Made by a program: the position numbers and the translations under genes. A stretch of DNA of 53,649 bases from Candidatus Woesearchaeota archaeon CG10_big_fil_rev_8_21_14_0_10_37_12. Lineage in GTDB: Archaea > Nanobdellota > Nanobdellia > Woesearchaeales > ARS49. Shown here one piece after another: positions 1 through 7,912 of the stretch; position 1 is the stretch's first letter, and each line of letters starts with the position of its first letter. Where the stretch lies: assembly GCA_002762795.1 (NCBI GenBank), contig PCYA01000009.1, forward strand, positions 69,059 through 122,707, in the 5' to 3' direction. The notes below the pieces were generated by a model. That model was not told the DNA's origin. It ran no database searches and was given only the letters and a program-made list of their open reading frames with translations.

Positions 1-368
1 TCCTTTGAAATCACAGTTACCCTTTCTTTTGGCAATTTAGCTGCAACGGCTCTAGAGCCGCCAGCTAACCCATCAACAAAGTACACATCTGCGTCTTGTG
101 GGAAAGGAATTTCTGAAGTTTCTGGGTCAAACCTTAACTTGATAAGATCTTGGTGGTCCAGAGCAGCAAATATTAGCTCTCTTGAAATTCCACAAAGTTC
201 AAGTCTATTTGGTAAAGTTCTATTTACAAAATCTTCAAGCTTTTGACCACAAAGACGAGCAAAATAAATCACGCTAATATCATTGTCACGCGCAAGAGGC
301 AGATATCTTCTTTGAATATCAGAAATATCGTCGTCATAAGCGATTATCTTTTTTCTTTGTTCAGTCAT
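1..368 (-). CDS. Receiver-like (CheY-type) protein, 3' end cut by window edge
   Basis: An open frame of 122 codons runs off the left edge. It starts at ATG 368, preceded by a GTGGAGA ribosome-binding site. It has receiver-domain landmarks: an acidic cluster after strand 1 (IIAYDDD, residues 8-14), a candidate phospho-acceptor Asp99 in VYFVDG, and a hydrophobic strand with a hydroxyl residue (VTVIS) at the edge. The spacing from acidic cluster to acceptor Asp is about 85 residues, roughly 40 more than in CheY, so it carries an insertion or is a divergent receiver. No histidine kinase is nearby. It is divergent from the TrmB gene at 465 and shares its promoter region. The family call is moderate; phosphorylation is an inference. 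Confidence 0.6.
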   Translation of the reverse strand, partial: MTEQRKKIIAYDDDISDIQRRYLPLARDNDISVIYFARLCGQKLEDFVNRTLPNRLELCGISRELIFAALDHQDLIKLRFDPETSEIPFPQDADVYFVDGLAGGSRAVAAKLPKERVTVISK

Positions 369-404
369 TTTTGTCTCCACAAATTCAAAGTTATTGTCTG
401 TAAT

Positions 405-464
405 CTCTTAGTAGCCAATAGAAATCAAAGCATTTAAATATTTGCTACTACCTTACTTAGTAGT
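405..464. promoter_or_regulatory. Divergent promoter region with CTTAGTAG repeats and a dyad at the TrmB start
   Basis: A TATA box TTTAAATA (433-440) sits about 28 nt before the TrmB ATG at 465, which suggests a leaderless mRNA. The dyad CTACTA (445-450) / TAGTAG (458-463) covers the predicted transcription start. The half-site CTTAGTAG occurs at 456-463 and again at 407-414, just before the divergent receiver gene. Repeated half-sites at a regulator's own start suggest autoregulation; this is inference. Confidence 0.45.
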
Positions 465-1223
465 ATGGATGGCAAAGAGTCAAACATACAAGCGCTAATA
501 GCAGCAGGATTAACAAACAGCGAAGCAAAAGCATATATAGATTTGCGATTTAACGGCGAGAGCCAGACAGGAAAAATTTGCACACGAACAAACATCAGAA
601 GTTCGCATATTTACACCATTCTTAACAGTCTGCTTGAGAAAGGACTTGTAACATACAAAGTTATTAACAACATAAAAGTATTTAGCGCTTCTTCGCCAGA
701 AAATTTAGCTCACATTTTTGAAGAAAAAGAAAAAAAAATCAAAGACGAAAAAGGAAAATTATTAGCATCTATTACTCAACTGAAAGCCATCCCACAACAT
801 GATCGTTTGACAGATTTTAAATATTTTTCAGATATCAGAGGAGTAAAATCAATGTTCACAGAAATTATGAATTTATGGAACAAAAACGATTCATATTATG
901 TAGCAGCAGTAACGTTAAAATCGTTTCAAAAACTTGAACCCTTCTTTCTAGAATTTCATAAAAAAAGAATCAAAGATAAAGTTTCACTCAAAATAATATT
1001 TGATCGCAAAGGCAAACAGTGGGGCGAAATAAGAAAAACAATGCCTAAAACAGAAGTAAAATATCTCGACTTAGAAACATTCACAGAGTACGGAGTCTTA
1101 AATGATTATTTATTTCTTGCAAGCTACGGAGAAAAGCCGTATGGATTGCTGATCAAAGACAAAAACTTTGCAGAAACTTACAAGACGTTTTTTGAGATGC
1201 TGTGGAAGATAGCAAAATCTTGA
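465..1223 (+). CDS. TrmB-family transcriptional regulator
   Basis: The 252-residue protein has the TrmB layout. An N-terminal winged helix (residues 8-75: GLTNSEAKAYIDL, then a recognition helix and a wing) is followed by a short charged coiled coil (about 85-105) and a C-terminal effector domain of the PLD-like type common in this family. The effector domain opens at FKYFSDIRGVKSMFTEI and ends TFFEMLWKIAKS. Archaeal TrmB proteins mostly control sugar or central metabolism genes, but no such target is adjacent here. The divergent neighbour is the receiver-like gene. A related C-terminal ending (FELLWKTAEE, FNILWKQAIK) occurs in the two other TrmB proteins of the window. The effector ligand is unknown. 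Confidence 0.85.
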   Translation: MDGKESNIQALIAAGLTNSEAKAYIDLRFNGESQTGKICTRTNIRSSHIYTILNSLLEKGLVTYKVINNIKVFSASSPENLAHIFEEKEKKIKDEKGKLLASITQLKAIPQHDRLTDFKYFSDIRGVKSMFTEIMNLWNKNDSYYVAAVTLKSFQKLEPFFLEFHKKRIKDKVSLKIIFDRKGKQWGEIRKTMPKTEVKYLDLETFTEYGVLNDYLFLASYGEKPYGLLIKDKNFAETYKTFFEMLWKIAKS

Positions 1224-1292
1224 TACTTAGAGTTGATCCAACCAAACATTTATTAAGCAGTTATACTTTTGTCTAATTGAGGTATGATTAAA

Positions 1293-1502
1293 ATGGCAAT
1301 AGAAGTAACATTGAGGAAATGGGGAAATTCATTAGGAGTCATTTTACCTAAAGAACTTGTTCAGAAAAAACACTTAAAATCGGATGATAAAATATTTCTT
1401 GAAGTTGTAAAAGAAACAGACTTAACAAATCTCTTCGGATCTCTGAAACGAAAAACTTCAGGGCAGCAATTCAAAGACATGGCTCGCGAAGGATGGGAAT
1501 AA
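1293..1502 (+). CDS. AbrB/MazE-like antitoxin
   Basis: A 69-residue swapped-hairpin AbrB protein: EVTLRKWGNSLGVILPKELV near the N-terminus is the classic DNA-binding fold, and the C-terminal half should bind the toxin. I chose ATG 1293 over the in-frame ATG at 1284 because GAGGT at 1279-1283 abuts the upstream ATG but lies a normal 9 nt before 1293. The last 10 bases overlap the PIN-domain gene, the usual antitoxin-toxin arrangement. It probably represses its own operon; no clear palindrome was seen upstream. Confidence 0.85.
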   Translation: MAIEVTLRKWGNSLGVILPKELVQKKHLKSDDKIFLEVVKETDLTNLFGSLKRKTSGQQFKDMAREGWE

Positions 1503-1867
1503 CAACTTACTTTTTTGACACATATGCTTTATATGAGATCATAGTTGGCAATCCAAACTACAAAAAATACTCAATTGGAATAGCAATAGTAACAACAAGA
1601 CTACAATTAATGGAATTACATTACGCCCTTCTTAGAACATACTCAAAAGAAATTGCAGATGAAAAATACGATGCTTTCATCGATTATTGTATTTTGATTG
1701 ATGATGCTACTATTAAAGAAGCAATGCTTTTCAAATTTCAAAATAAAAGCAGAAAATTATCATATGTTGACTGCATAGGATATTTACTTGCCAAAAAACT
1801 GAACATATTATTCTTAACAGGCGACCAACAATTCGAAACTTTTGAAAATGTTGAGTACGTTAAATGA
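1493..1867 (+). CDS. PIN-domain ribonuclease toxin (VapC-like)
   Basis: A 124-residue PIN domain. The acidic catalytic residues are visible: Asp in FFDTYALYE near the N-terminus, Glu in LMELHYAL, Asp in LSYVDCIGYLLAKK and Asp in FLTGDQQF. PIN toxins cleave RNA, often tRNA or rRNA, when released from the antitoxin. The gene overlaps the upstream AbrB-type antitoxin by 10 bases, so the pair is an AbrB-PIN module. It ends directly against the convergent tandem Lrp gene at 1868. Confidence 0.85.
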   Translation: MGITTYFFDTYALYEIIVGNPNYKKYSIGIAIVTTRLQLMELHYALLRTYSKEIADEKYDAFIDYCILIDDATIKEAMLFKFQNKSRKLSYVDCIGYLLAKKLNILFLTGDQQFETFENVEYVK

Positions 1868-2851
1868 TCAATCCAAAAACCCTTCAGGCAAAGTAGTCTC
1901 TTTATGTTCTTCTAAATCAATTTGGAAATCATAATCAAGAAGCTGTGCTCCAAAATGCTTTCTTAAATCTCTCAATAAGTCATTAAAATGATTCCTGTTT
2001 TTTGCGCAAACAGTCATGACTACATTATATCTTCCTGCAATTCGTGAGCAGTAAGTAACGTATGGACTTGTTTCACAATAATATTTTATCTTCGCAATTG
2101 TCTGATTAGTCATCTGATCAATTTGAAGTTGAACATAATACGATTCAAACCCTAATTTATTTACGTCAATTGTTATCGAATAACCAAGAAGTAAACCGCG
2201 CTTTTCCAAACTAATAATCCGTCTTCTAACAGCATCCTCACTTATTTTTAATTTTTTTGCAAGCTCAATATTTTTTATCCTGCAATTATTTGCCAAAATA
2301 CCAAGCAGAAGCTTATCGATTTTATCCAGATCTTTCTTTTCTGAATGATCCTTAAACGAAATTAGTGGAGAAATAAATTTCCGAGCATCCTCTGCAACAA
2401 GACCTTCTCTTGAAAACTTATACTCGCTAATATACAACTGAATCTGATGTTCTTTAAGATTAGAACCAATAAACTCGCTGATTTCTGTAATTATCTGAGC
2501 CAAATCTTCTGAGCTTTTGTAAAGAAAAACAATCACGATATCTGCTGTACCGCACAATTCAGCAATCCAATTAACAGAACGATGAGCTTTCAAAAAATCA
2601 AGAATGCCACTTAATCTTTTCTCATCAAAACGAATAAGCTTAAACAAAGCAGAACCAACACCTGCACAAAGAAAAGACATGTCAACACGAGCAACAAAAC
2701 CTTTGATAATTCCTGTTTTTTCAAGTTTTTTAATTCTGTATTCAGCAATTTCCCTGCTAATCCTACATTTTTTTGCAACCTTAGACACAGGAAGCCGGGA
2801 ATTATTATGAAGCGCCCAAAGAATCTTTTTGTCAACCGAATTCAAGTTCAT
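1868..2851 (-). CDS. Tandem Lrp/AsnC-family regulator (two fused HTH-RAM units)
   Basis: At 327 residues this is about twice a normal Lrp. Unit 1 (about 1-150) has an HTH beginning NSVDKKILWALHNNSRLPVSK and a RAM-like ligand domain. Unit 2 (about 175-320) has a second HTH beginning DKIDKLLLGILANNCRIK and a second RAM domain (YYVQLQIDQ). The duplication mimics an Lrp dimer in one chain. It is divergent from the LivJ-like lipoprotein at 2947, and their 95-nt intergenic region holds a concentric dyad. That context suggests it controls the lipoprotein gene in response to an amino acid or similar ligand (inference). The window has a second tandem Lrp at 19742. Confidence 0.88.
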   Translation of the reverse strand: MNLNSVDKKILWALHNNSRLPVSKVAKKCRISREIAEYRIKKLEKTGIIKGFVARVDMSFLCAGVGSALFKLIRFDEKRLSGILDFLKAHRSVNWIAELCGTADIVIVFLYKSSEDLAQIITEISEFIGSNLKEHQIQLYISEYKFSREGLVAEDARKFISPLISFKDHSEKKDLDKIDKLLLGILANNCRIKNIELAKKLKISEDAVRRRIISLEKRGLLLGYSITIDVNKLGFESYYVQLQIDQMTNQTIAKIKYYCETSPYVTYCSRIAGRYNVVMTVCAKNRNHFNDLLRDLRKHFGAQLLDYDFQIDLEEHKETTLPEGFLD

Positions 2852-2901
2852 TTTACTAATTAAACAGCATAAGTATAAAAATTATGCGATTATTTAGTAA
2901 A
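2852..2901. promoter_or_regulatory. Concentric nested dyad between tandem Lrp and LivJ-like genes
   Basis: The outer arms TTTACTAA (2852-2859) / TTAGTAAA (2894-2901) and inner arms GCATAA (2867-2872) / TTATGC (2882-2887) share one centre near 2877. The region separates the Lrp start (2851) from the LivJ-like promoter, whose TATA TTTAAAT lies at 2917-2923. A double dyad suits a regulator carrying two HTH units per chain. Confidence 0.55.
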
Positions 2902-2946
2902 TTTATGAAGAAAATTATTTAAATGCCTCGAGAAATATGTTTCCCT

Positions 2947-4038
2947 ATGAGGGTGGCTATAATCATTTTGCTGTTGTTTATTCTATCTTGTACATCGCAA
3001 ACTGCAGATACTGTAAAAATTGGAGCATTGCTTTCCCTCTCGGGGCCTGCGGCTTCATACGGACAAGAATCACAAAAAGGAATAGACCTTGCTGTTGAAG
3101 AAATCAATACAAAAGGAGGCATTAATGGAAAACAAGTTGAAATTATTTACGAAGATGATGCAACAGACTCAAAAAAAGCAGTTACGGCATTCAATAAACT
3201 TGTAGAAGTTGACAATGTTGTTGCACTTATTGGCGGAACATGGGACTTTAATTACAACGCAATTGCTCCTTTAGCAGAAGAAAAACAAATAACACTAATC
3301 ACTCCACAAAACGTCAAAACAGATGGGCTGACAATCAACGATTACACTTTTCTTATGCGTCCAGAAATGCGCAAAATAGTATGGACGCTTGAAAATCACA
3401 TTAAACAAAAAAACATCAAAAGAATAGCCATAGTACATTATACATCCCCATTTGGCGAAGCCATTTTACAAGGACTAACTGATATTATGAACAGAACAAA
3501 CGGAACAATTGTACTTGATCAGACATACACACAACTCGGAGGAAATGACTTTCTCACAGAAGCAGCTAAAGTAAAACAATCAGGAGCGGAAGCAGTCTTT
3601 TTAGACATGCTTGACACTGATTTGGCAACATTCCTCAAACGCGCAAAAGAAACAGAATTAGATGTTCAATTCATAAGTCACGGTATTGTCACAACAGCAC
3701 TCAACAATATGGAGTTAGATCACAACTTATTTCAGAACATGGTTTATTTTGATTATGATACACCAGCATCACAAGAATTTACAAAAAAATACCGAGCAAA
3801 ATACAATAAGACACCAAACTATTCTGCAAGCGGCGCATACGATAGCATGATGATTCTTGCAGAAGCACTCAATTCAACTTCACCTGAAAACATTAATGAA
3901 TACTTAGCAGCACATAAATTCTCAACAATAAATGGAGAATTTACTTTCAAAAACAACGTCATTGATACTGGCGAAGTATTTGTTCAACAAGTAACTCCAG
4001 AAGGCGTTGAAACATTGGAAAGAATAATAGTACATTAA
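2947..4038 (+). CDS. LivJ-like periplasmic-binding lipoprotein (no ABC partners)
   Basis: A type 1 periplasmic-binding protein of the branched-chain amino acid (LivJ) family, 363 residues from ATG 2947. The start fits a TATA box at 2917-2923 and gives a short signal peptide with lipobox ILSC. An ATG at 2923 overlaps the TATA box and is unlikely. Family motifs follow: KIGALLSLSGPAASYG, GIDLAVEEINTKGGINGK, an EDDAT segment, and ALIGG near residue 95. It should be lipid-anchored on the outer membrane face and bind an amino acid or small ligand. No permease or ATPase gene lies nearby, so it may be a sensor or use a distant transporter. Confidence 0.85.
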   Translation: MRVAIIILLLFILSCTSQTADTVKIGALLSLSGPAASYGQESQKGIDLAVEEINTKGGINGKQVEIIYEDDATDSKKAVTAFNKLVEVDNVVALIGGTWDFNYNAIAPLAEEKQITLITPQNVKTDGLTINDYTFLMRPEMRKIVWTLENHIKQKNIKRIAIVHYTSPFGEAILQGLTDIMNRTNGTIVLDQTYTQLGGNDFLTEAAKVKQSGAEAVFLDMLDTDLATFLKRAKETELDVQFISHGIVTTALNNMELDHNLFQNMVYFDYDTPASQEFTKKYRAKYNKTPNYSASGAYDSMMILAEALNSTSPENINEYLAAHKFSTINGEFTFKNNVIDTGEVFVQQVTPEGVETLERIIVH

Positions 4039-4041
4039 TAG

Positions 4042-5010
4042 TCAAACCAGTCCATTCACTAAGTAATAACTCTTCAAACTCAGTTCAACAATGATGAACA
4101 AAACATACATTAATAACAAAACAAGACCCTCTTTCCATGTTAAGCGCCTGCCATGATCAACTAACACAGCAAACAACAAACACACAATAACCATGAACAA
4201 ACTGCTTGTCAAAAACAAAAACAAATTTCCAGTAATTGGACTGATTATAGCAACAACACCAAGAATTAATGTGCTATTCCAGATCACAGAACCAATAATG
4301 TTCCCAAGCGCAATACTCGGATGACCTGAAAACACAGCACGAATCTGGACAACTAATTCAGGCAGGGATGTGCCAATAGCAATAAAGAACAAACCAACAA
4401 AAATAGGAGGAAGCAGAGCATCCAACGCAAGCTGCGTACCAGATACTACCACAATACTCGCACTAAAAAACAACACAGGCAGGGCAAGTAAAAACAGCAT
4501 AACGTACCCGATAACACGCCAACGTTTAATCGGCTCAGAAACTGTTGCCGTATACGCTTCCTTTTTCTTAATCATAAAATACAAATACACAAAAAGAACA
4601 ACAAGCAAAATAATTCCATCTAATCTGGATAACTCTTTGCCAACAAACATTAAGATTACGACCAAAGAAACAATAAAAAACATCAAATACGCATCTCTAA
4701 CCACAATCTTTGATTTTACTTTCAGCCCCTGCCCTAACAACGTAGCAATCCCCACCACTAAAGTGATATCAGCAATATTGCTACCGATAATCGTTCCGAG
4801 AGCAATCGCAGGCTGAGCAATCAACGCAGCGTTAATACCAATAAACAATTCAGGAAGAGATGTGGCAAGCCCAGCAATAATAAACGAAAATAAAAACTCA
4901 TTAACTTTCAGAAACTCAGCTAACCGCACCAAACTCCTGACAACTAAACTGCCTGCAATAATCAAAAGCAAACACGCGCCAATGAAAACTGATAGATTAA
5001 TTAAATCCAT
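4042..5010 (-). CDS. Calcium/sodium:cation exchanger (CaCA family)
   Basis: A 322-residue integral membrane protein with about ten hydrophobic segments and the two alpha repeats of the CaCA superfamily: LATSLPELFIGINAAL with GSNIADI in the first half, and GTSLPELVVQIRAVF with GNIIGSVIWN in the second. The Glu in each SLPEL motif is the cation-binding residue of the family. It resembles prokaryotic YrbG-type exchangers that trade Ca2+ for Na+ or H+. The gene lies one base after the TGA of the DUF192 gene, so the two are probably cotranscribed and translationally coupled. Confidence 0.9.
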   Translation of the reverse strand: MDLINLSVFIGACLLLIIAGSLVVRSLVRLAEFLKVNEFLFSFIIAGLATSLPELFIGINAALIAQPAIALGTIIGSNIADITLVVGIATLLGQGLKVKSKIVVRDAYLMFFIVSLVVILMFVGKELSRLDGIILLVVLFVYLYFMIKKKEAYTATVSEPIKRWRVIGYVMLFLLALPVLFFSASIVVVSGTQLALDALLPPIFVGLFFIAIGTSLPELVVQIRAVFSGHPSIALGNIIGSVIWNSTLILGVVAIISPITGNLFLFLTSSLFMVIVCLLFAVLVDHGRRLTWKEGLVLLLMYVLFIIVELSLKSYYLVNGLV

Positions 5011-5011
5011 T

Positions 5012-5335
5012 TCACACTCTTTTTATAATATTCAGCATATCACCTACTTTAATATTTCTATTTTTGATACTTCCTGAAGGCAATTCTAAAAGCACATTTG
5101 CTTTTTCTCTTGAACAATAAAACTTTGTTTGCCAAGATTCTTTTAGCTCAATAACTTTACCACGATAAGTCAAAAGCACCAAATCAATAGGAACAGGACA
5201 AAAAAACGAATGAAGAAATAACTTTCTTGCCTTTTTAAGCGGAAATGCCAAAGGAACAACTATTGAGCGAAACATCATGCCTCTGGCTTGTTGCCAAAAA
5301 GAGACACAAAAGAAACAACTTAGCTCTTTTTTCAT
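5012..5335 (-). CDS. DUF192 family protein
   Basis: A 107-residue DUF192 domain. Recognisable segments are ARGMMFR near the N-terminus, the LHSFFCPVPIDLVLL core, GKVIELKE, and the C-terminal ANVLLELPSGSIK...VGDML signature. DUF192 proteins are small beta-rich proteins of unknown function, often exported elsewhere. I chose ATG 5335 because the TATA box TATATAAA (5358-5365, read on the minus strand) is 26 nt upstream, implying a leaderless mRNA. In-frame TTG (5356) and ATG (5350) starts are too close to the TATA box. It heads a two-gene unit with the exchanger. Confidence 0.8.
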   Translation of the reverse strand: MKKELSCFFCVSFWQQARGMMFRSIVVPLAFPLKKARKLFLHSFFCPVPIDLVLLTYRGKVIELKESWQTKFYCSREKANVLLELPSGSIKNRNIKVGDMLNIIKRV

Positions 5336-5411
5336 AACAGCATACTTCATATCCAACTATATAAATATCATCACAGCAAAGCTTAAATAACCTGATTTGC
5401 TGGTTCTTGAT

Positions 5412-6323
5412 ATGAGAAAAATGTTTTTTATCGTCTTACTGGCAGTTATTCTTATTGCGTGCGCTCCTGAAAAGGAAACCAAAGCAAAGAGAATTGCAGA
5501 CGAGCTCAAACAGCAAGAGCAAATTGAAGTTCAGGAAATAATTGAAGGAGAACAACCCCCCATAGCAGAACCGATTCAGGAAATAGAAGGAGAACAGCCA
5601 CAATTAACGCAAGAATTGGAAAATTCAGAAACCCTTGAAACAGAACAGACTCCTGAAATGCCTGCTGAACCCACAGATATCAGCGAAGACGAAAGAACTG
5701 CAGTGTATCAATTCTTTGATAAATTCATAAAAAATGTAGACAGTTACCAATTCACATACAACAAACACAAATATTTTGTAAGAGACAAAAAATACAAAAT
5801 ACACCTTACAAAACCAATAACTATAAGAAATGCAAATATAAATGGTAAAACATACACTATGTTTCATTATGACGTTGTATACTTAGACAGAATATCACAA
5901 AAAGCAATCGCTTACTGTGAAAGCATACACGAAGAACTTGGCAGACAATGTGGCAAATTGGAGATTTATGACATTCCCTATTTGGTTTCATATAAGGATT
6001 ACAACATAATTTTGCCCGAAGACTGGTTTTACATATACTTAAACGAAGATACAGACAAAATTTCCAAAGGCAAATATACGCTTCGCGGAAGATCAGTAGC
6101 ACAAGCCATATTTGACCAAGAATCACCAACAGTAGAAATGTCTTTTGACGAACGAACAGGACTCGCTTTGCGCGTTGATAAAAAGCGAACAATTAATGAA
6201 GAAGAAATACTTGTAGAAAGATTTGACTATGAGGACTTCGCATACAACTCAGTAAGAGACAAGGACATTATTCACAGAAATAAAGATGAAATACCAACAA
6301 GCGAAGTATTTTATAAACGATAA
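5412..6323 (+). CDS. Putative lipoprotein with acidic repeat linker
   Basis: 303 residues from ATG 5412. A signal peptide with lipobox LIAC is followed by a low-complexity Glu/Gln/Pro-rich linker (about 20-90) containing the repeated unit EGEQP, then a folded domain (about 95-303) rich in aromatic and charged residues with two Cys (CESIHEELGRQC). The start is favoured because TTAAATA at 5384-5390 is about 26 nt upstream. Lipid anchoring on the cell surface is expected. I recognise no family for the C-terminal domain. The small gene at 6349 follows after 25 nt with its own ribosome-binding site and may be cotranscribed. Confidence 0.7.
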   Translation: MRKMFFIVLLAVILIACAPEKETKAKRIADELKQQEQIEVQEIIEGEQPPIAEPIQEIEGEQPQLTQELENSETLETEQTPEMPAEPTDISEDERTAVYQFFDKFIKNVDSYQFTYNKHKYFVRDKKYKIHLTKPITIRNANINGKTYTMFHYDVVYLDRISQKAIAYCESIHEELGRQCGKLEIYDIPYLVSYKDYNIILPEDWFYIYLNEDTDKISKGKYTLRGRSVAQAIFDQESPTVEMSFDERTGLALRVDKKRTINEEEILVERFDYEDFAYNSVRDKDIIHRNKDEIPTSEVFYKR

Positions 6324-6348
6324 TTATCATTTGTAAAAGAGGTGTATC

Positions 6349-6762
6349 ATGACAGAGGAATTTCAACAAGAATTTGATGATTATTTAAGCTCTCGGCAAC
6401 GAGCAAAGCCAAATTTTATCCAGTTATTCAAGCAATTAATTCCAAAACCAAATTTTTCATTCAAACGCGAAACTTCAGAAACTGTTGTTGAACCAGAAAT
6501 AAAACAAGAATCAGAAACACAACAAAACTTCAAAGATATATTCTTTAACTTGTTTAAAAGAGAAACGAAAAAAATTGAACATGATGAAATTAAAACAAAT
6601 AACTTTGCTCTGAACAATATAAAACAAGACATGAAACAAGTATCAAAAATAGTATTATCAGCAGTCAAACAATTACCACCAGAACAACTACGCGAGTTTA
6701 AAAACTCACGCGAATTTCAGGAAATGAAAGAGATATTGAAAAAGAATGAGCTAATTAAATAA
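6349..6762 (+). CDS. Hypothetical charged protein
   Basis: A 137-residue soluble protein with no signal or membrane segment. It is rich in Lys, Glu, Gln and Phe, with two similar short motifs (FIQLFKQLIPKPNFSFKRET and FFNLFKRETKK) and a helical C-terminal stretch (about 90-137: QVSKIVLSAVKQLPPEQLREF). A clear ribosome-binding site AGAGGTG precedes the ATG. It follows the lipoprotein gene by 25 nt. Its stop codon abuts the convergent PLD-like gene with no intergenic base. No family recognised. Confidence 0.6.
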   Translation: MTEEFQQEFDDYLSSRQRAKPNFIQLFKQLIPKPNFSFKRETSETVVEPEIKQESETQQNFKDIFFNLFKRETKKIEHDEIKTNNFALNNIKQDMKQVSKIVLSAVKQLPPEQLREFKNSREFQEMKEILKKNELIK

Positions 6763-7641
6763 TTACCATAAACTATTAAATTCGTCAACAAACTTTCCTG
6801 CAATTTCTTTATTGTGGATAATAACAACATTTTCATCATTTCTTGTATTCCCGTTATTTGTTGGATTATAACTTCCTGTAATGACTATTTTTTCATCAAC
6901 AATGAATACCTTATGATGCACTTTCTCAATTTTTGAAAAGTCTTTTAGTTTTTCATACTCACTATATTTTTTATCTTTTCTCGGATCAAAAATTCCTTTA
7001 ACAACCAATTTTTTCGACTTGTCTAAAACCAAATCGCCTATTTCATCATTTGTAAAAGAATAAGTCATAAAATAAATTGAGTCTTCCGCTGTTTCAAGAG
7101 TTTCTAATACGCGTTCTTGGCAATTATCTTCTGGACAAAAATATGCCTCAATAAGACTCCCATTCAATTTTACAAGACCTGGCAAAGATTTTCCTCCGTG
7201 AAACACTCCTTTTTCAAACTCTTCAAATTCTTTTGTAAATGCACTTGCAATGATTTTACTCTCAATCAGGACAACGTTATTTGGAATACTCATTTCTTGC
7301 TTTGGATTCCAAGAACCAGTCCAGACAAATTGATTATCAAACAAACAGAACTTGTTGTGCATCAAACCAGAACCAAATTCGTTGATTGTGTTGGATGAAG
7401 CATACTCTTCATCTGTTGCAAGAAAACCTTTCCCGTTTAACTCATTAATAAGCTCTTTAGATGGGTTGTACATTGCACAATTCGCTTTTGAACTTTGCGC
7501 TATTTTATCCTGCAAAATGATGTTGCAGTTAACTTTATCGCAGAAAAAAACATCAATCGAGCCTGTTTCTTCAGGTATTCCTGTTACAAATCCAGTTATG
7601 CAACTAGTTAATATGAAGAGAAAAATCCACTTTTTATTCAT
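6763..7641 (-). CDS. Secreted phospholipase D-like protein
   Basis: 292 residues with an N-terminal hydrophobic signal segment (FLFILTSCITGFVTG) and two PLD-type catalytic halves. The HxK motifs are MHNKFCLFDNQFVWTGSWN in the first half and VHHKVFIVDEKIVITGSYNPTNNG in the second. Each has the following Gly-Ser and Asn residues expected of the superfamily. Members cleave phosphodiesters in lipids or nucleic acids; Nuc-like secreted nucleases have this look. The N-terminal Cys in LTSC could be a lipobox. A TATA element about 30 nt before the start is visible on the minus strand. The substrate is unknown. Confidence 0.82.
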   Translation of the reverse strand: MNKKWIFLFILTSCITGFVTGIPEETGSIDVFFCDKVNCNIILQDKIAQSSKANCAMYNPSKELINELNGKGFLATDEEYASSNTINEFGSGLMHNKFCLFDNQFVWTGSWNPKQEMSIPNNVVLIESKIIASAFTKEFEEFEKGVFHGGKSLPGLVKLNGSLIEAYFCPEDNCQERVLETLETAEDSIYFMTYSFTNDEIGDLVLDKSKKLVVKGIFDPRKDKKYSEYEKLKDFSKIEKVHHKVFIVDEKIVITGSYNPTNNGNTRNDENVVIIHNKEIAGKFVDEFNSLW

Positions 7642-7739
7642 AAGCTTATTTATAAACTACCATATAAAATGTTTTGTGTTGCTACTTTTAAGTGGTCTAT
7701 GACCGAAAGCTTTAAATATGAGCTCCACTATCTGTTAGT

Positions 7740-7855
7740 AGTAACGAGGAAACAAAACTCGTACTGGTGATCGGGGGTGGATTACGCCTTCTTTTACCAT
7801 CACAATCACCTCTTTTTCCCTCGCAGGTGTCTTCGGATGCCTGCAAGGGTTTTAT
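7740..7855 (+). ncRNA. Candidate structured non-coding RNA with own promoter
   Basis: A BRE-like CGAAAGC plus TATA box TTTAAATA (7711-7718) predicts a start near 7740. Three helices follow. The first is GTAACGAG/CTCGTAC. The second is GGTGAT/ATCACC enclosing GGTGG/CCATC. The third is a 13-bp hairpin at 7818-7849 with one mismatch and a C(UUCG)G loop, followed by TTTTAT like a terminator. The UUCG loop is stable only as plus-strand RNA. A further pair ACTATCTGTT (7727-7736) / AACAGATAGT (7860-7869) flanks the unit. No plus-strand gene lies downstream, so it is not an obvious riboswitch. It does not resemble 5S, SRP or RNase P RNA to me. Confidence 0.55.
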
Positions 7856-7912
7856 AATCAACAGATAGTTAATAGTTTGAAGTAGGAAATAAGAGGTTAG
7901 AATTCTTTGGTA

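Noticed and set aside
5625-6192. Minus-strand ORFs of 80 and 111 codons
   Set aside because: They are shadows of the lipoprotein gene on the other strand, rich in Cys/Phe/Ile as expected for reversed AT-rich coding sequence.
7735-7800. Minus-strand 21-codon ORF with ribosome-binding-like GAGGTGAT inside the RNA candidate
   Set aside because: The C(UUCG)G loop and the promoter favour the plus strand, and the complement of the helix GGTGAT/ATCACC itself creates the apparent ribosome-binding site. It is not impossible, but the RNA reading explains more.
7740-7855. 5S, SRP or RNase P RNA
   Set aside because: Length and helices do not fit: no 5S loop sequences, no SRP helix 8 core, and far too short for RNase P RNA.
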